Origin: Erythrobacter sp. SD-21
Lineage (GTDB): Bacteria; Pseudomonadota; Alphaproteobacteria; Sphingomonadales; Sphingomonadaceae
Length of the DNA stretch: 64,000 bases
Assembly: GCF_000181515.1 (NCBI RefSeq)
Contig: NZ_ABCG01000003.1
Location: 124,001 to 188,000, forward strand
Direction: 5' to 3'
Each line of letters opens with the position of its first letter. The first letter of the stretch is position 1. Shown here piece by piece: positions 56,426 through 64,000 of the stretch. The position numbers and the translations under genes are program-made. A model generated the notes under the pieces. The model was not told the DNA's origin. It ran no database searches and was given only the letters and a program-made list of their open reading frames with translations.

Positions 56426-56749
56426 ATGCCGACAACCGAACCCACCACCGTTCTCGACGACAAGCGCGAACGGCGTCGCCTGCCGCTGATCGGGCTGGCG
56501 CTGACGGCGCTGTATCTTGCCGGTCTGGTCGTTTACCTGGCGGTGCAGGGGCAGAACCCGGCCGACCTCAGGCTCAACGAACTGGGCGATTTCCTGGGCG
56601 GCGTGTCGAGCCCGCTGGCCTTCCTGTGGCTGGTGCTCGGCTTCTACCAGCAGAGCCGCGAGATCCGGCTGTCCTCCACCGCGCTGCACCTGCAGGCGGC
56701 CGAGATGAAACGGTCGGTGGACGAGCATCGGCGCATCGCGGAAGGCTGA
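56426..56749 (+). CDS. Small membrane protein of unknown function
   Basis: A 107-residue protein with two hydrophobic helices (about 16-38 and 52-72), then a polar helical tail, LHLQAAEMKRSVDEHRRIAE, that may form a coiled coil. GGGGAG lies seven bases before this ATG; an ATG at 56411 is also in frame. Not recognised. Confidence 0.65.
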   Translation: MPTTEPTTVLDDKRERRRLPLIGLALTALYLAGLVVYLAVQGQNPADLRLNELGDFLGGVSSPLAFLWLVLGFYQQSREIRLSSTALHLQAAEMKRSVDEHRRIAEG

Positions 56750-56973
56750 ATCCGCGAATAGGTTAGGTGATCGGGGAAAGCCGTGCTAGAGCGCGCTCGC
56801 TGACGTCGGAATTTGCGACGGATGTCGAGATTTGAAGACCGCCGCTTGCCCGAGCATTCGCTCACCGGCCCCGGCGTAAACCAGGCGACGATTTCCTTTC
56901 TTCGGACGACTTTTTGCATACCCGCCCCGCATGTCGCGGCGCGGCAATCACTTGTTCTCGAAAGGAACATCAC

Positions 56974-57186
56974 ATGGCCAAGACCGGCACCGTAAAATTC
57001 TTCAACTCCGACAAGGGCTATGGCTTCATCCAGCCCGACGATGGTTCGGCCGACAGCTTCGTTCACATCAGCGCCGTGCAGGCCGCCGGCATGCAGACGC
57101 TCGATAAGGAACAGCGCCTCAACTACGAAGTCGAGCAGGGACGCAACGGCAAGGAAAGCGCCGTGAACATCTCGGCTGCCGACTGA
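56974..57186 (+). CDS. cspA: Cold-shock domain protein
   Basis: A 70-residue single cold-shock domain that binds single-stranded RNA and DNA. RNP1 KGYGFIQPD and RNP2 DSFVHIS are both intact. The upstream region has about 220 bases without genes, room for the long structured leader typical of csp genes. A clear AAAGGAA ribosome binding site precedes the ATG. Confidence 0.95.
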   Translation: MAKTGTVKFFNSDKGYGFIQPDDGSADSFVHISAVQAAGMQTLDKEQRLNYEVEQGRNGKESAVNISAAD

Positions 57187-57275
57187 CACCCGACTTCGAG
57201 GCTCGCGCGCCCCGGCCTGGGATATCCCGCCGGGGTGCGCGGCACCTCCTCATACCTGTCCCAAGGAGTTTGCCG

Positions 57276-57491
57276 ATGAGCCAGTCTTACGAATTCTACA
57301 TTACCCGTGCCGATGCCTCCCGCAAGGCGGCCGAAGCGGCGACACTCGACAATGTCCGCAACCGCGAATTGCGCGCGGCAAAATCCTGGGCCGAGCTGGC
57401 CGAACACGCCCGCGGCGTGGCCGAAGCGCGGATCAAGACCGAACGCGAAAAGCGCGAGGCGCGCGAGGCCTTGGCAGCCGCAGAGGCCTGA
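57276..57491 (+). CDS. Small charged helical protein
   Basis: A 71-residue protein (MSQSYEFYITRADASRKAAE) with a long charged helix ending in Glu/Lys/Ala repeats. Strong AAGGAG eight bases before the ATG. Found downstream of the cold-shock gene, 89 bases away, on the same strand. I do not recognise a family. Confidence 0.65.
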   Translation: MSQSYEFYITRADASRKAAEAATLDNVRNRELRAAKSWAELAEHARGVAEARIKTEREKREAREALAAAEA

Positions 57492-57648
57492 GCCTTTCCT
57501 ACAGGACGACGTGCGGGCTACGCCCCTCGCATGAGCCTGTCCTACCCCCACGAACCCGCGCGAAACCGGGGCTTTGCGGCCTTGCGGAGTTTTTCGCCCT
57601 GGACTGTGCTCCATGCGCTCCATCCTGTTGGAAAGCGTGTCGGCCACG

Positions 57649-57674
57649 GGAAACCCCGGCGTGCCCCACTCGTT
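57649..57674 (+). promoter_or_regulatory. GGAAAC-N16-CGTT promoter-like site before hpf
   Basis: GGAAAC (57649-57654), 16 bases, CGTT (57671-57674), 35 bases before the start of the HPF gene. The boxes resemble the GGAAC-N16/17-CGTT promoters of the alphaproteobacterial general stress sigma factor EcfG. An identical arrangement lies before the fasciclin gene. Confidence 0.6.
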
Positions 57675-57708
57675 GATTGTATAGACAACAACAAGAGGAG
57701 CATTCGCT

Positions 57709-58053
57709 ATGCAGGTCCAGTTCAACTCCGACAGCAGCGTGATGGGCACCGAGAACGTCGCAACACGGATCGAAGCGCGGGTGCGCGAGAAGCTGGCGCG
57801 GTTCGAGGACCGACTGACGCGGCTCGAAATCCATGTGCGCGACGAGAACGGCGCCAAGGGCGGGGCCGACGACAAGGCCTGCACCATCGAGGCACGACCC
57901 ACAGGCGGTGCGCCGGTAGGGGTTACGGGACACGCAGCGACGGTCGACGATGCGGCGAACAAGGCAGCTAATACGCTCGCCCAGCGCCTTACCCGGCACT
58001 TTGGCAAGGAAAACCGCCACGGCCACGATCCGCGCCCCGACAAGGTAATGTAA
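57709..58053 (+). CDS. HPF/RaiA family ribosome-associated protein (short form)
   Basis: A 114-residue protein with the S30AE/sigma54-modulation domain. It shows MQVQFNSDSSVMGTE, the beta-strand ALEIHVRDENGAK-like LEIHVRDENGAK, and ANKAANTLAQRLTRHF. Such proteins bind 30S subunits and hibernate or protect ribosomes in stress. There is no C-terminal dimerisation extension, so this is the short type. An EcfG-like promoter motif precedes it, fitting a stress role. Confidence 0.88.
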   Translation: MQVQFNSDSSVMGTENVATRIEARVREKLARFEDRLTRLEIHVRDENGAKGGADDKACTIEARPTGGAPVGVTGHAATVDDAANKAANTLAQRLTRHFGKENRHGHDPRPDKVM

Positions 58054-58212
58054 ACCGTGGGTTGGGGCGGAAAAAGGCGTTGGAGGATCAAGCTACGAGG
58101 TCGGTGATCGTTCGTGCCTGTGCGCGCTTGGACTGCAATCGACCACGCAGTTCATCGCTTGGCCAAGAAAGCAGAACGGCGCAATTTCAAGACGCTATAA
58201 AGAGCTGAACGA

Positions 58213-58641
58213 TCACATGCCGTATTCTTCCGCATCCATCTTATGCCTGTCGATCAAGAGCCCCAGTGTCATGCTCAGGAGCGCCGGCATCGACCAGAAA
58301 GCTCCAAGCCGCCAAGCCAACATCATGTATTCTCCGGGGAGCACCAGGGCTGCGAGTTCGAAGAGGACAGTGGCAGACTGAAAGCCACAGAACCAGATCG
58401 GCCAGAAGCGTCGACTGGTTCGTGCAAATGCAAAAACGAATAGCAAGAGTGCGATATCAATCACGCTCACAAACAGAAGCGCAGGTTCTGCCTCGAAAAG
58501 TGAAAAAACCGCAGCAGACATCATCGCCGCGGCCACAATTCCCATGATCATCCGTCGATCATGCCGATCTCCTGCCCGCCAACTGATGACCAACGCTCCG
58601 AGGAGGAACAGCCAGAAGGCAAGCAGGAAAATACTCGGCAT
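58213..58641 (-). CDS. Four-helix membrane protein of unknown function
   Basis: A 142-residue protein with hydrophobic segments near residues 2-20, 31-45, 53-72, 81-100 and 112-128. The ending DRHKMDAEEYGM is charged. I do not recognise a family. It is the last gene of an AT-richer four-gene run led by a LuxR-type HTH protein, three bases after the previous stop. Confidence 0.6.
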   Translation of the reverse strand: MPSIFLLAFWLFLLGALVISWRAGDRHDRRMIMGIVAAAMMSAAVFSLFEAEPALLFVSVIDIALLLFVFAFARTSRRFWPIWFCGFQSATVLFELAALVLPGEYMMLAWRLGAFWSMPALLSMTLGLLIDRHKMDAEEYGM

Positions 58642-58644
58642 CGC

Positions 58645-58992
58645 TTATCCTCGCTTGTGCGCAAGCTCACGATTGGATGCGCTACCCATGGGTTGATATT
58701 CGGGCGGACATCCAAAGTTGACCGTCTGCAAAGTCGAGGCGTTCTGAATTTTGCGCAACTCTCTTGTAGCCTGACTGAGATCTTCTCGTGTCCCGATCAC
58801 TCTGTTCAAACCTTCACCCGCGTTTGCCAGCGCACTCTGGACAGTAGTTATCGGGAGTCGAGACGCATTGCTGACCTCGACGATGCTGGCACACAGGTGG
58901 GAAAGCGAGATCACAGCCCTGTTGACGGCGTCAACGGAGTTTTGAGTATCTGTGGCGATTACCTGGCCAACGGACTGTTCGATATCGTGCAT
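58645..58992 (-). CDS. Protein of unknown function in the AT-richer operon
   Basis: A 115-residue protein starting MHDIEQSVGQVIATDTQNSV. The first two thirds look like one amphipathic helix array, and a CPPEYQPMG stretch is near the end. No signal peptide or clear transmembrane segment. Not recognised. Spacing of three bases to the next gene suggests one message. Confidence 0.6.
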   Translation of the reverse strand: MHDIEQSVGQVIATDTQNSVDAVNRAVISLSHLCASIVEVSNASRLPITTVQSALANAGEGLNRVIGTREDLSQATRELRKIQNASTLQTVNFGCPPEYQPMGSASNRELAHKRG

Positions 58993-59042
58993 TAGATGGT
59001 CCTTCCTTGCCTTTCCGGGATTGGTTGGGCGAAGGAATTAAA

Positions 59043-59288
59043 TCAGTGGTCTAAGTACGAAGCTAAGTCTGATAGCCCCAAAATGGATAGAACCAGCAAA
59101 CAACTCGCCATAGCAGACAGGATCCCTATCCGCATAATCCATTGGAGCCGCGTCCTTTTCGTATGGCAATTGGGGCGGCCACCCAAAGGCGGGAAAATCG
59201 AGCTATCTTCCGAAGTCGGTTTCGTTTTGACCTTGGTGCACAGGCTAGCAGAAAAACCGCTGTTGAGATCAATGAATCGCGCGGTCAA
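59043..59288 (-). CDS. Small single-pass membrane protein
   Basis: An 81-residue protein. Residues ~50-73 (IMRIGILSAMASCLLVLSIL) form a transmembrane helix near the C terminus; the N-terminal half is polar with two cysteines. Its start overlaps the stop of the LuxR-type gene (ATGA), so it is translationally coupled. Not recognised. Confidence 0.55.
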   Translation of the reverse strand: MTARFIDLNSGFSASLCTKVKTKPTSEDSSIFPPLGGRPNCHTKRTRLQWIMRIGILSAMASCLLVLSILGLSDLASYLDH

Positions 59289-59530
59289 TCCGGGGCCGTT
59301 TCCCGGTTTCCCGGTTTCCCTTCCAGCTCTTGAAGCCGTTCGACTGCTGCCAATCGATTGTTGACTTGTAATCTCTCGATCACGGCAGCGATATGCTGGT
59401 CGACGGTTCGGGATGAAATCCCGAGTTCCCTGCCAATCTGTTTGGAAGTGTAGCCTTTTCGAACGAGCCTTATACAGTCAAACTGACGGCTCGTTAGTGA
59501 GGGTATCGCTCTTTCTCCGTGCGCGTTCAT
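59285..59530 (-). CDS. LuxR-type HTH-only regulator
   Basis: An 81-residue protein that is little more than a GerE/LuxR HTH: LTSRQFDCIRLVRKGYTSKQ, IGRELGISSRTVDQHI, AAVIERLQVNNRLAAVERL. No receiver or ligand domain. It leads the AT-richer operon and probably controls it. Its 3' end contains three tandem copies of an 8-base unit (about 59299-59322) coding the C-terminal tail. Confidence 0.85.
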   Translation of the reverse strand: MNAHGERAIPSLTSRQFDCIRLVRKGYTSKQIGRELGISSRTVDQHIAAVIERLQVNNRLAAVERLQELEGKPGNRETAPD

Positions 59531-59646
59531 CGCGCTTCTCCAACAATTCTCCTACGGTCTATAAAACTTACGCTTTATCGCGAACATCGTGCCGCAAGAC
59601 GGTTCGTCTCGCCTGAATGTCAATTCAGCATGTAAGAAAAGACCTT

Positions 59647-59672
59647 GGAAACATCCATTGAACTCTTTCGTT
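59647..59672 (+). promoter_or_regulatory. GGAAAC-N16-CGTT promoter-like site before the fasciclin gene
   Basis: GGAAAC (59647-59652), 16 bases, CGTT (59669-59672), 72 bases before the fasciclin gene start. Same boxes and spacing as before hpf. Confidence 0.6.
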
Positions 59673-59743
59673 CGTACCTTGAAGCACCAGCCGGGTGGGC
59701 CGGCTGCGACAATGCTGATTCCACGAAAGAAAAGGGAACTATC

Positions 59744-60319
59744 ATGAACAAGATAACACTCGCGCTCGCCTCGGCCGCATCGCTCGCTCTCGCCGCCTGT
59801 GGCGGGGAAACCGAAGAACCCATGGCCGACGACACCGCCATGGCCGACCAGATGGCCAACGACACGGCGGAAACCGGCACCATAGTCGACGTCGCACAGG
59901 GCGACAGCCAGTTCTCGACGCTTGTGAGCGCGGTGACCGCAGCCGGTCTCGGCGAAACGCTGTCGGGCGAAGGTCCGTACACCGTCTTTGCGCCGACCAA
60001 CGATGCCTTCGGCAAGATCCCCGAAGCGACGCTGACCGAGCTGACCACCAACGACACCGAGACGCTGGGTAACATCCTCCAGTACCACGTCGTCGAAGGC
60101 AATGTGGACGCTGCCACGCTGACGCAGGCGATCACCGATGCAGGCGACGCAGGCTACACGATCAACACCGTGGGCGGCGGCACGCTGACGGCCAACGTGG
60201 TCGATGGCAACGTTGTCCTCACCGATGCCGCCGGCGGCACCTCGACCGTAACGGCAACCGATGTCGCGGCGTCGAACGGCGTCATTCACGTCATCGATAC
60301 CGTGCTCATGCCGCAGTAA
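59744..60319 (+). CDS. Fasciclin-domain lipoprotein
   Basis: A 191-residue lipoprotein with lipobox LAAC (Cys19), an acidic Asp/Met-rich linker and one fasciclin (FAS1) domain, seen as GDSQFSTLVSAVTAAGL, GPYTVFAPTNDAFGKIPE and LQYHVVEGNVDA, ending in VIHVIDTVLMP. FAS1 domains mediate adhesion or matrix contacts. An EcfG-like promoter motif precedes it and a strong terminator follows, so it is monocistronic and probably stress-induced. Confidence 0.93.
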   Translation: MNKITLALASAASLALAACGGETEEPMADDTAMADQMANDTAETGTIVDVAQGDSQFSTLVSAVTAAGLGETLSGEGPYTVFAPTNDAFGKIPEATLTELTTNDTETLGNILQYHVVEGNVDAATLTQAITDAGDAGYTINTVGGGTLTANVVDGNVVLTDAAGGTSTVTATDVAASNGVIHVIDTVLMPQ

Positions 60320-60338
60320 GCGCGGGTAGCCGACAACG

Positions 60339-60371
60339 AAAAGGCGGCCCTTCGACCGGGCCGCCTTTTTT
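60339..60371 (+). terminator. Intrinsic terminator of the fasciclin gene
   Basis: Twelve-base arms (60339-60350 and 60358-60369) with a seven-base loop and a six-T run. It also lies just before the stop of the convergent PNPOx-fold gene and could serve both. Confidence 0.93.
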
Positions 60372-60395
60372 GTGTTTGCTCTCCGGAAGAGCGGG

Positions 60396-60815
60396 TCAGA
60401 ACGTCAGCTGCCCTTCCTCGCGGCCTTCCCACCAGTCGATCCGCTTGGGGCTGACTTCGATAAGGATCAGGCCTTCGGTGTCGAGACCATTCGCGAACCA
60501 GGCTTCGAGGTCCTTTACCCAGTGCCTTTCCAATATCGCGCGGTCGCGGTGCAGCTTGCCGGTTCCCTGCACCGCGCAATAGAACTCGTCGCTGGTATAG
60601 GTAGCGCCGCATTGGTCCGAGTTCTTCAGATCGTCGTCGATCCGGCCGTCGTCGGTGGCGAAGTGGTAGGAGGTGCCGTCCTCCTCGCTCACATCTTTGT
60701 TGTTCGACATCGGCCGCGCGGCAATAGCACCCTCGCTGCCGGTTTTGGTGACCAGCATGGCGATATCGATGGATTTGAGCTTCTCGGCAATCTGGGAAAC
60801 CGAACGGTCGGACAT
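60396..60815 (-). CDS. PNPOx-fold flavin-binding protein, general stress protein 26 type
   Basis: A 139-residue pyridoxamine-5'-phosphate-oxidase-like split barrel. It shows VSQIAEKLKSIDIAMLVTKT, AARPMSNNKD and YHFATDDGRIDDDLKN, then WFANGLDTEGLILIEVSPKR and IDWWEGREEG, all typical of the COG3871 group. These bind FMN or other cofactors; the substrate is unknown. AAGGAG precedes the start. Adjacent stress genes fit. Confidence 0.9.
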   Translation of the reverse strand: MSDRSVSQIAEKLKSIDIAMLVTKTGSEGAIAARPMSNNKDVSEEDGTSYHFATDDGRIDDDLKNSDQCGATYTSDEFYCAVQGTGKLHRDRAILERHWVKDLEAWFANGLDTEGLILIEVSPKRIDWWEGREEGQLTF

Positions 60816-60891
60816 AAACGCGACTCCTTCAAGGGTGTTGGGGGTGAAGGAGTAACGGGCGAACCCGTTAAGTGTGCCGCCCGCTCCGCCT

Positions 60892-61485
60892 TCAATTCCT
60901 GCGAGCGAGGGCCGCACTGACGTTGACCGTCTTGGAACTGCCCACGCTGGTCTCGCTGGCGGACGGCTGAGCGGGTTGCACCTGTGCTGCAACCTTCACC
61001 GGTTCGGCCAGCGCCATCGGCGCTTCGGCACGGGTCATGCGCCCCGGGACGGCTTGGACAGCTCGTTCTTCGCGGTAGGCGTATTCAGCGTCTTCGCGCG
61101 CGCCTTCCTGGAAAGCCAGCAGGCGGCGTTCGTGTTCGATGCGTTCGGGGCTGGCTGTCGCGTAGAAGTCGTACTCCGCCGACATACGGAGCGCATCGTC
61201 TTCGCTACGCTCCCACCACATATCGCCGCCGCGGTCGCGAAGGCGACCGTGGAGCGCGAGTTCGCCCACTTCGATCGTGCCCTTGGGCGTTTCGAGCGGG
61301 TAGTGATCAGGCGGGCGCTGCGAAGTACGCACGGCTTCGTTCGAGGCGGCCACGAGCTGGGCCTCGGGCAGGGTGTCGGTATGCCCTCGTTTGAGGACGG
61401 GGCTGTCTCCAATGGTGGCGCCACTAACGGCTCCGGCAATTGCCACCACGGCCACCGCGCCCAGCATCTGGGGGGTGAATTTCAT
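60892..61485 (-). CDS. Exported or membrane-anchored protein of unknown function
   Basis: A 197-residue protein with an N-terminal hydrophobic segment (MLGAVAVVAIAGAVSGATIG), then a polar acidic region and an Ala/Val/Pro-rich C-terminal tail ending ALARRN. A charged patch, GGDMWWERSEDDALRMSAEY, is notable. No family recognised. It lies upstream of the PNPOx-fold gene on the same strand, with 76 bases and a small UUCG-loop hairpin between. Confidence 0.6.
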   Translation of the reverse strand: MKFTPQMLGAVAVVAIAGAVSGATIGDSPVLKRGHTDTLPEAQLVAASNEAVRTSQRPPDHYPLETPKGTIEVGELALHGRLRDRGGDMWWERSEDDALRMSAEYDFYATASPERIEHERRLLAFQEGAREDAEYAYREERAVQAVPGRMTRAEAPMALAEPVKVAAQVQPAQPSASETSVGSSKTVNVSAALARRN

Positions 61486-61684
61486 GGCTGTTTCTCCGCA
61501 TAATGCGTCTTTCCCACGCAACGCCTCCCGGGCGCGCCGTGTTCCCGCCCGGCGGGTCTTCCCGCTTCACCGCTCTTTAACGACAGCCGGTAAGGGGGCG
61601 GCAAAGCTTGGATGCCAAAGTTAATGGGATAGTGAGATTTCTGCGCCATGAGCTGGCGTTCAAGGGGCTGACGGACCGCAAAGC

Positions 61685-62587
61685 ATGCATGAATTACAAA
61701 CACAGTTCGCGACGCAGGAGGGCGAAGACGCCTGGAACGCGGTAATGCACGAGCATTTCCACTCGGGTCAGCTAGGGGAGGCACAGGCCTATCTTGTCTC
61801 GCAGCTGGAGACGCTGGGTACGGAACTGGCGACCCGCTGCCTGATCGACGATCCGGACCGCGTCTCGATCACCGGCTGGTACGAACTGATCGAAGCGATC
61901 GAATTGCACGAGGGCGAACCGATTACGGGCGTGACACTTGCCATAGCCAACGAAGCGGATCGTGCCTTCGAAAAGGGCCAGGTCCACTACCCCTACATGT
62001 TGCTCGGCCTCTACAGCGACGAGCCCTTTGCCTTTAGCTGTGCCGATAGTGCCGCCATGATCGGGCAGGCCCTCGACGAGGAAGGCCCTGCTTGGGCGGG
62101 CTATGACGAGGACATAGAGGTTTTTCTTGAATGCGAGGGACTCTCGGCGATCAACACGGCGCTGGTACATCACAAGGAACGCCATTTCTTCCGCGACGAC
62201 GCGCCCGAGCATGCGCCCGCGCGCTATGTCGAATACGTCCTGGCCTGCTGGTGGCGCGCGCTCCTCTTCCACCGTGCGGTCGAGAAGATCTGCGCGCAGA
62301 AGCCGTTGCCGCACAACGTGCCCGTGCTCGCCGGGATGGTCGACATGAAACCCGAAGCAGTGGCCGTCCACGGTTTCGTCGAAGGCGCACGCCCCGCCGT
62401 GCGTGACGAAAACGAAGGTCCGCAGATGGCTGAGATGCTGCCTTCCTCGATGATCACTCGCCGCGAGGTGGCAGAGGTGAAGGAGCCGCCGACCGGTGTC
62501 GACCTGCGCCGCCGCGTCGCGGAATCGGCCGAGGTTGAGCAACCGGCCAAGAAGAGCCTGATGGCGCGCATTTTCGGCCGCGGTTGA
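61685..62587 (+). CDS. Large protein of unknown function
   Basis: A 300-residue soluble protein, acidic in the first ~220 residues (ETLGTELATRCLIDDPDRVS and similar), with a basic, disordered C-terminal part ending KKSLMARIFGRG. Tryptophans and cysteines in YVEYVLACWWRALLFHRAV suggest a folded helical core. I do not recognise a family. Possible membrane-associating tail; no clear signal peptide. Confidence 0.65.
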   Translation: MHELQTQFATQEGEDAWNAVMHEHFHSGQLGEAQAYLVSQLETLGTELATRCLIDDPDRVSITGWYELIEAIELHEGEPITGVTLAIANEADRAFEKGQVHYPYMLLGLYSDEPFAFSCADSAAMIGQALDEEGPAWAGYDEDIEVFLECEGLSAINTALVHHKERHFFRDDAPEHAPARYVEYVLACWWRALLFHRAVEKICAQKPLPHNVPVLAGMVDMKPEAVAVHGFVEGARPAVRDENEGPQMAEMLPSSMITRREVAEVKEPPTGVDLRRRVAESAEVEQPAKKSLMARIFGRG

Positions 62588-62663
62588 CCGCTCGTTTCAT
62601 GGCGCCTCTTGCGCGGAGGCGGCGCTTCGGTAGGCTCTTTCGTCCAAGAGGGAGGAGCCTGTC

Positions 62664-63584
62664 ATGCCAAGCTTGCGCGCACGCCTAGTGGAATTTGCGC
62701 TTCCGCTGCTGGGCATAAAGCGCTTCTTTTCGCAACCCGACCGGCTTGACGAGCGCATTGCGAAGCTGCGCTTCCGGAAGTCACCCCGCCCACGAGGCAA
62801 ATGGCATCGGCTGTTCGCAATCGAGGAAACGCGCTTCCAAGGCTTTCCGGTCCTGACCCTGAGCCCGGCTGGCGGGGCGAGGGAAGGCGCGCCGCACCTG
62901 TTTTATCTTCACGGCGGCGGCTATGTGATGGGTATCGCTGCTATCCACTGGGAAGCGATCGCCTATCTGTGCGAACGGCTGGGTGCTTCGGCCACCGTAC
63001 CGATCTATCCGCTCGCCCCCGAACACAAGGCGGGCCAGACGCTTCCGGCCATGCGCGCGCTCTACGACGCGATTGCGGCCACCCAGGGCGCCCGGACTGT
63101 CACCATGATGGGGGATAGCGCCGGGGCGGGCATGGCGCTGGCGCTGGTACAGGACCTGCTGGCGAGCGGCGCGCCCATGCCATCCCGCCTCGTCCTCTAT
63201 TCGCCCTGGCTTGATGCCACGGCTTCGGGAGAGGAGCAGGCGGCAATCGAGCCCCAGGACTGTATGCTCGCGATTGCCGGGCTCGAAGCCTGCGCCCTGC
63301 GCTACGCTGGCGGGCTGCCGCTCGAAGACCCGCGCCTCAGCCCCCTGTTCGGACCTATCGCCGACCTGCCACCCACCGCGATTTTTGCCGGAACTCATGA
63401 TATACTGCTGGTCGATGCGCGACGGTTCGCGGAAAAGCTGGCCGGATCGGGAACGGACCACCTCTACCGGGAATATGACGGTATGTTCCCCGACTGGATG
63501 CTCTTCCCGATCCCGGAAGGCCGACAGGCGCTGGACGAGACAATTGGGTTCATTTCCGGTGCGAGGGTTGGAGAGGGTTCGTGA
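62664..63584 (+). CDS. Alpha/beta hydrolase of the hormone-sensitive-lipase type, catalytic His apparently lost
   Basis: A 306-residue esterase-like protein. The oxyanion motif HGGG is at 83-86, and the nucleophile Ser152 lies in GDSAG (150-154). The acid is probably in THDILLVDARR. The His expected in the next block, usually GMFHDWML, is Pro276 here (DGMFPDWMLFPIPEGRQALD). One base change (CAC to CCC) would explain it. The enzyme may be inactive, or use another His; DHLYREY lies nine residues before. The stop overlaps the next gene's start. Confidence 0.85.
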   Translation: MPSLRARLVEFALPLLGIKRFFSQPDRLDERIAKLRFRKSPRPRGKWHRLFAIEETRFQGFPVLTLSPAGGAREGAPHLFYLHGGGYVMGIAAIHWEAIAYLCERLGASATVPIYPLAPEHKAGQTLPAMRALYDAIAATQGARTVTMMGDSAGAGMALALVQDLLASGAPMPSRLVLYSPWLDATASGEEQAAIEPQDCMLAIAGLEACALRYAGGLPLEDPRLSPLFGPIADLPPTAIFAGTHDILLVDARRFAEKLAGSGTDHLYREYDGMFPDWMLFPIPEGRQALDETIGFISGARVGEGS

Positions 63585-64000
63585 GATCGCAATATTCAGC
63601 AGCGCTGTTCGGACTTGCCCTGGCGGCATGCCAGTCGGGCGAGAGCGCGCCGGCCAGCGGCCCCACCGAGGCGTTCTCCGGCATTGCCCTGGACGAGACG
63701 GTTTACCTCACCGGGACGGAGCCCTTCTGGAACGCCGAGGTCAGCGCTTCCAAGGCGATCTATTCCACACCCGAAAACCAGGACGGGGTTTCCTTCAAGG
63801 TCGATCGCTTCGCGGGGAACAATGGCCTCGCCTTTACCGGTTCCATCGATGGCGCAGCGTTCGATCTCACTGTCACTCCGGGGGAATGTTCGGACGGCAT
63901 GAGCGACCGAACCTATCCTTATACCGCGACACTCAGGATCGGTGAGGATCAGCGCAACGGATGCGCCTGGACCGATCTCCAGAACTTCTCCGGACCCGCC
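63581..64000 (+). CDS. COG3650-like lipoprotein, truncated at the window end
   Basis: The GTG start overlaps the stop of the hydrolase (GTGA). A lipoprotein signal is present, with LAAC near residue 17, followed by a domain with TGTEPFWNAEV and then CSDGMSDRTYPYTATLRIG and NGCAWTDL. These are the markers of a small exported protein family of unknown role. 140 residues are present without a stop; the 3' end lies beyond the window. Confidence 0.8.
   Translation, partial: MRSQYSAALFGLALAACQSGESAPASGPTEAFSGIALDETVYLTGTEPFWNAEVSASKAIYSTPENQDGVSFKVDRFAGNNGLAFTGSIDGAAFDLTVTPGECSDGMSDRTYPYTATLRIGEDQRNGCAWTDLQNFSGPA

Overview
The window looks like a chromosomal segment of a high-GC alphaproteobacterium, most likely Sphingomonadales and probably the Erythrobacteraceae. 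I infer this from protein character and gene order (secB beside a Tim44-domain protein, mltA and smr; katG with ahpF and ahpC; an ECF sigma factor with an NrsF anti-sigma protein; GGAAAC-N16-CGTT promoter-like sites resembling EcfG stress promoters), not from a database search. Most of the window is ordinary housekeeping DNA with tightly packed genes, many overlapping by 1-4 bases. There are no insertion sequences, integrases, CRISPR arrays or rRNA genes.

Layout. 1-10.8 kb: SulP permease, pyruvate kinase, small conserved proteins, trpS-murJ-secB, then tim44-mltA-smr. 10.9-15.7 kb: peroxide defence (katG, ahpF, ahpC), each with a clear terminator. 15.9-20.4 kb: RlpA, aroC, and a ruvA-dsrE-small membrane protein-ruvB operon. 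20.4-31.7 kb: a 2OG-Fe(II) oxygenase, aconitase, a DMT exporter, two different L,D-transpeptidases facing each other, a deacetylase-fold protein, ispG and a FadL-type porin. 31.8-43.2 kb: ZntB-type transporter, DUF885 protein, a SigF/NrsF pair with its own predicted promoter, SDR, mechanosensitive channel, asparaginase-type Ntn hydrolase, prephenate dehydratase, membrane cytochrome c, rlmE and ppx/gppA.

The accessory part starts after a tRNA-Gln(CUG) at 43.4 kb. Three RTX-repeat genes follow in one direction. The first is broken by two frame changes that look like internal deletions. The second is a serralysin-like protein whose zinc site is destroyed (two His ligands and the Met-turn Tyr are replaced). 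The third is almost entirely calcium-binding repeats. No type I secretion genes lie nearby. A TetR-type regulator sits between the second and third. Next comes thiC under a TPP riboswitch, with a visible anti-Shine-Dalgarno arrangement.

The most unusual locus is 52.87-54.27 kb. An AT-richer orphan gene encodes a protein whose first 170 or so residues resemble the HslV/proteasome Ntn-hydrolase fold. It is flanked on the left by a divergent, stop-containing copy of the thiC tail and on the right by a divergent, frameshifted copy of the tail of the neighbouring DUF2726 gene. This is the footprint expected if a cassette was imported between two convergent genes together with donor flanks.

The last 9 kb hold small stress-associated genes: cold-shock protein, HPF, fasciclin lipoprotein, a PNPOx-fold protein, a second AT-richer operon headed by an HTH-only LuxR-type regulator, an HSL-type hydrolase whose catalytic His appears to be Pro, and a COG3650-type lipoprotein cut by the window end.
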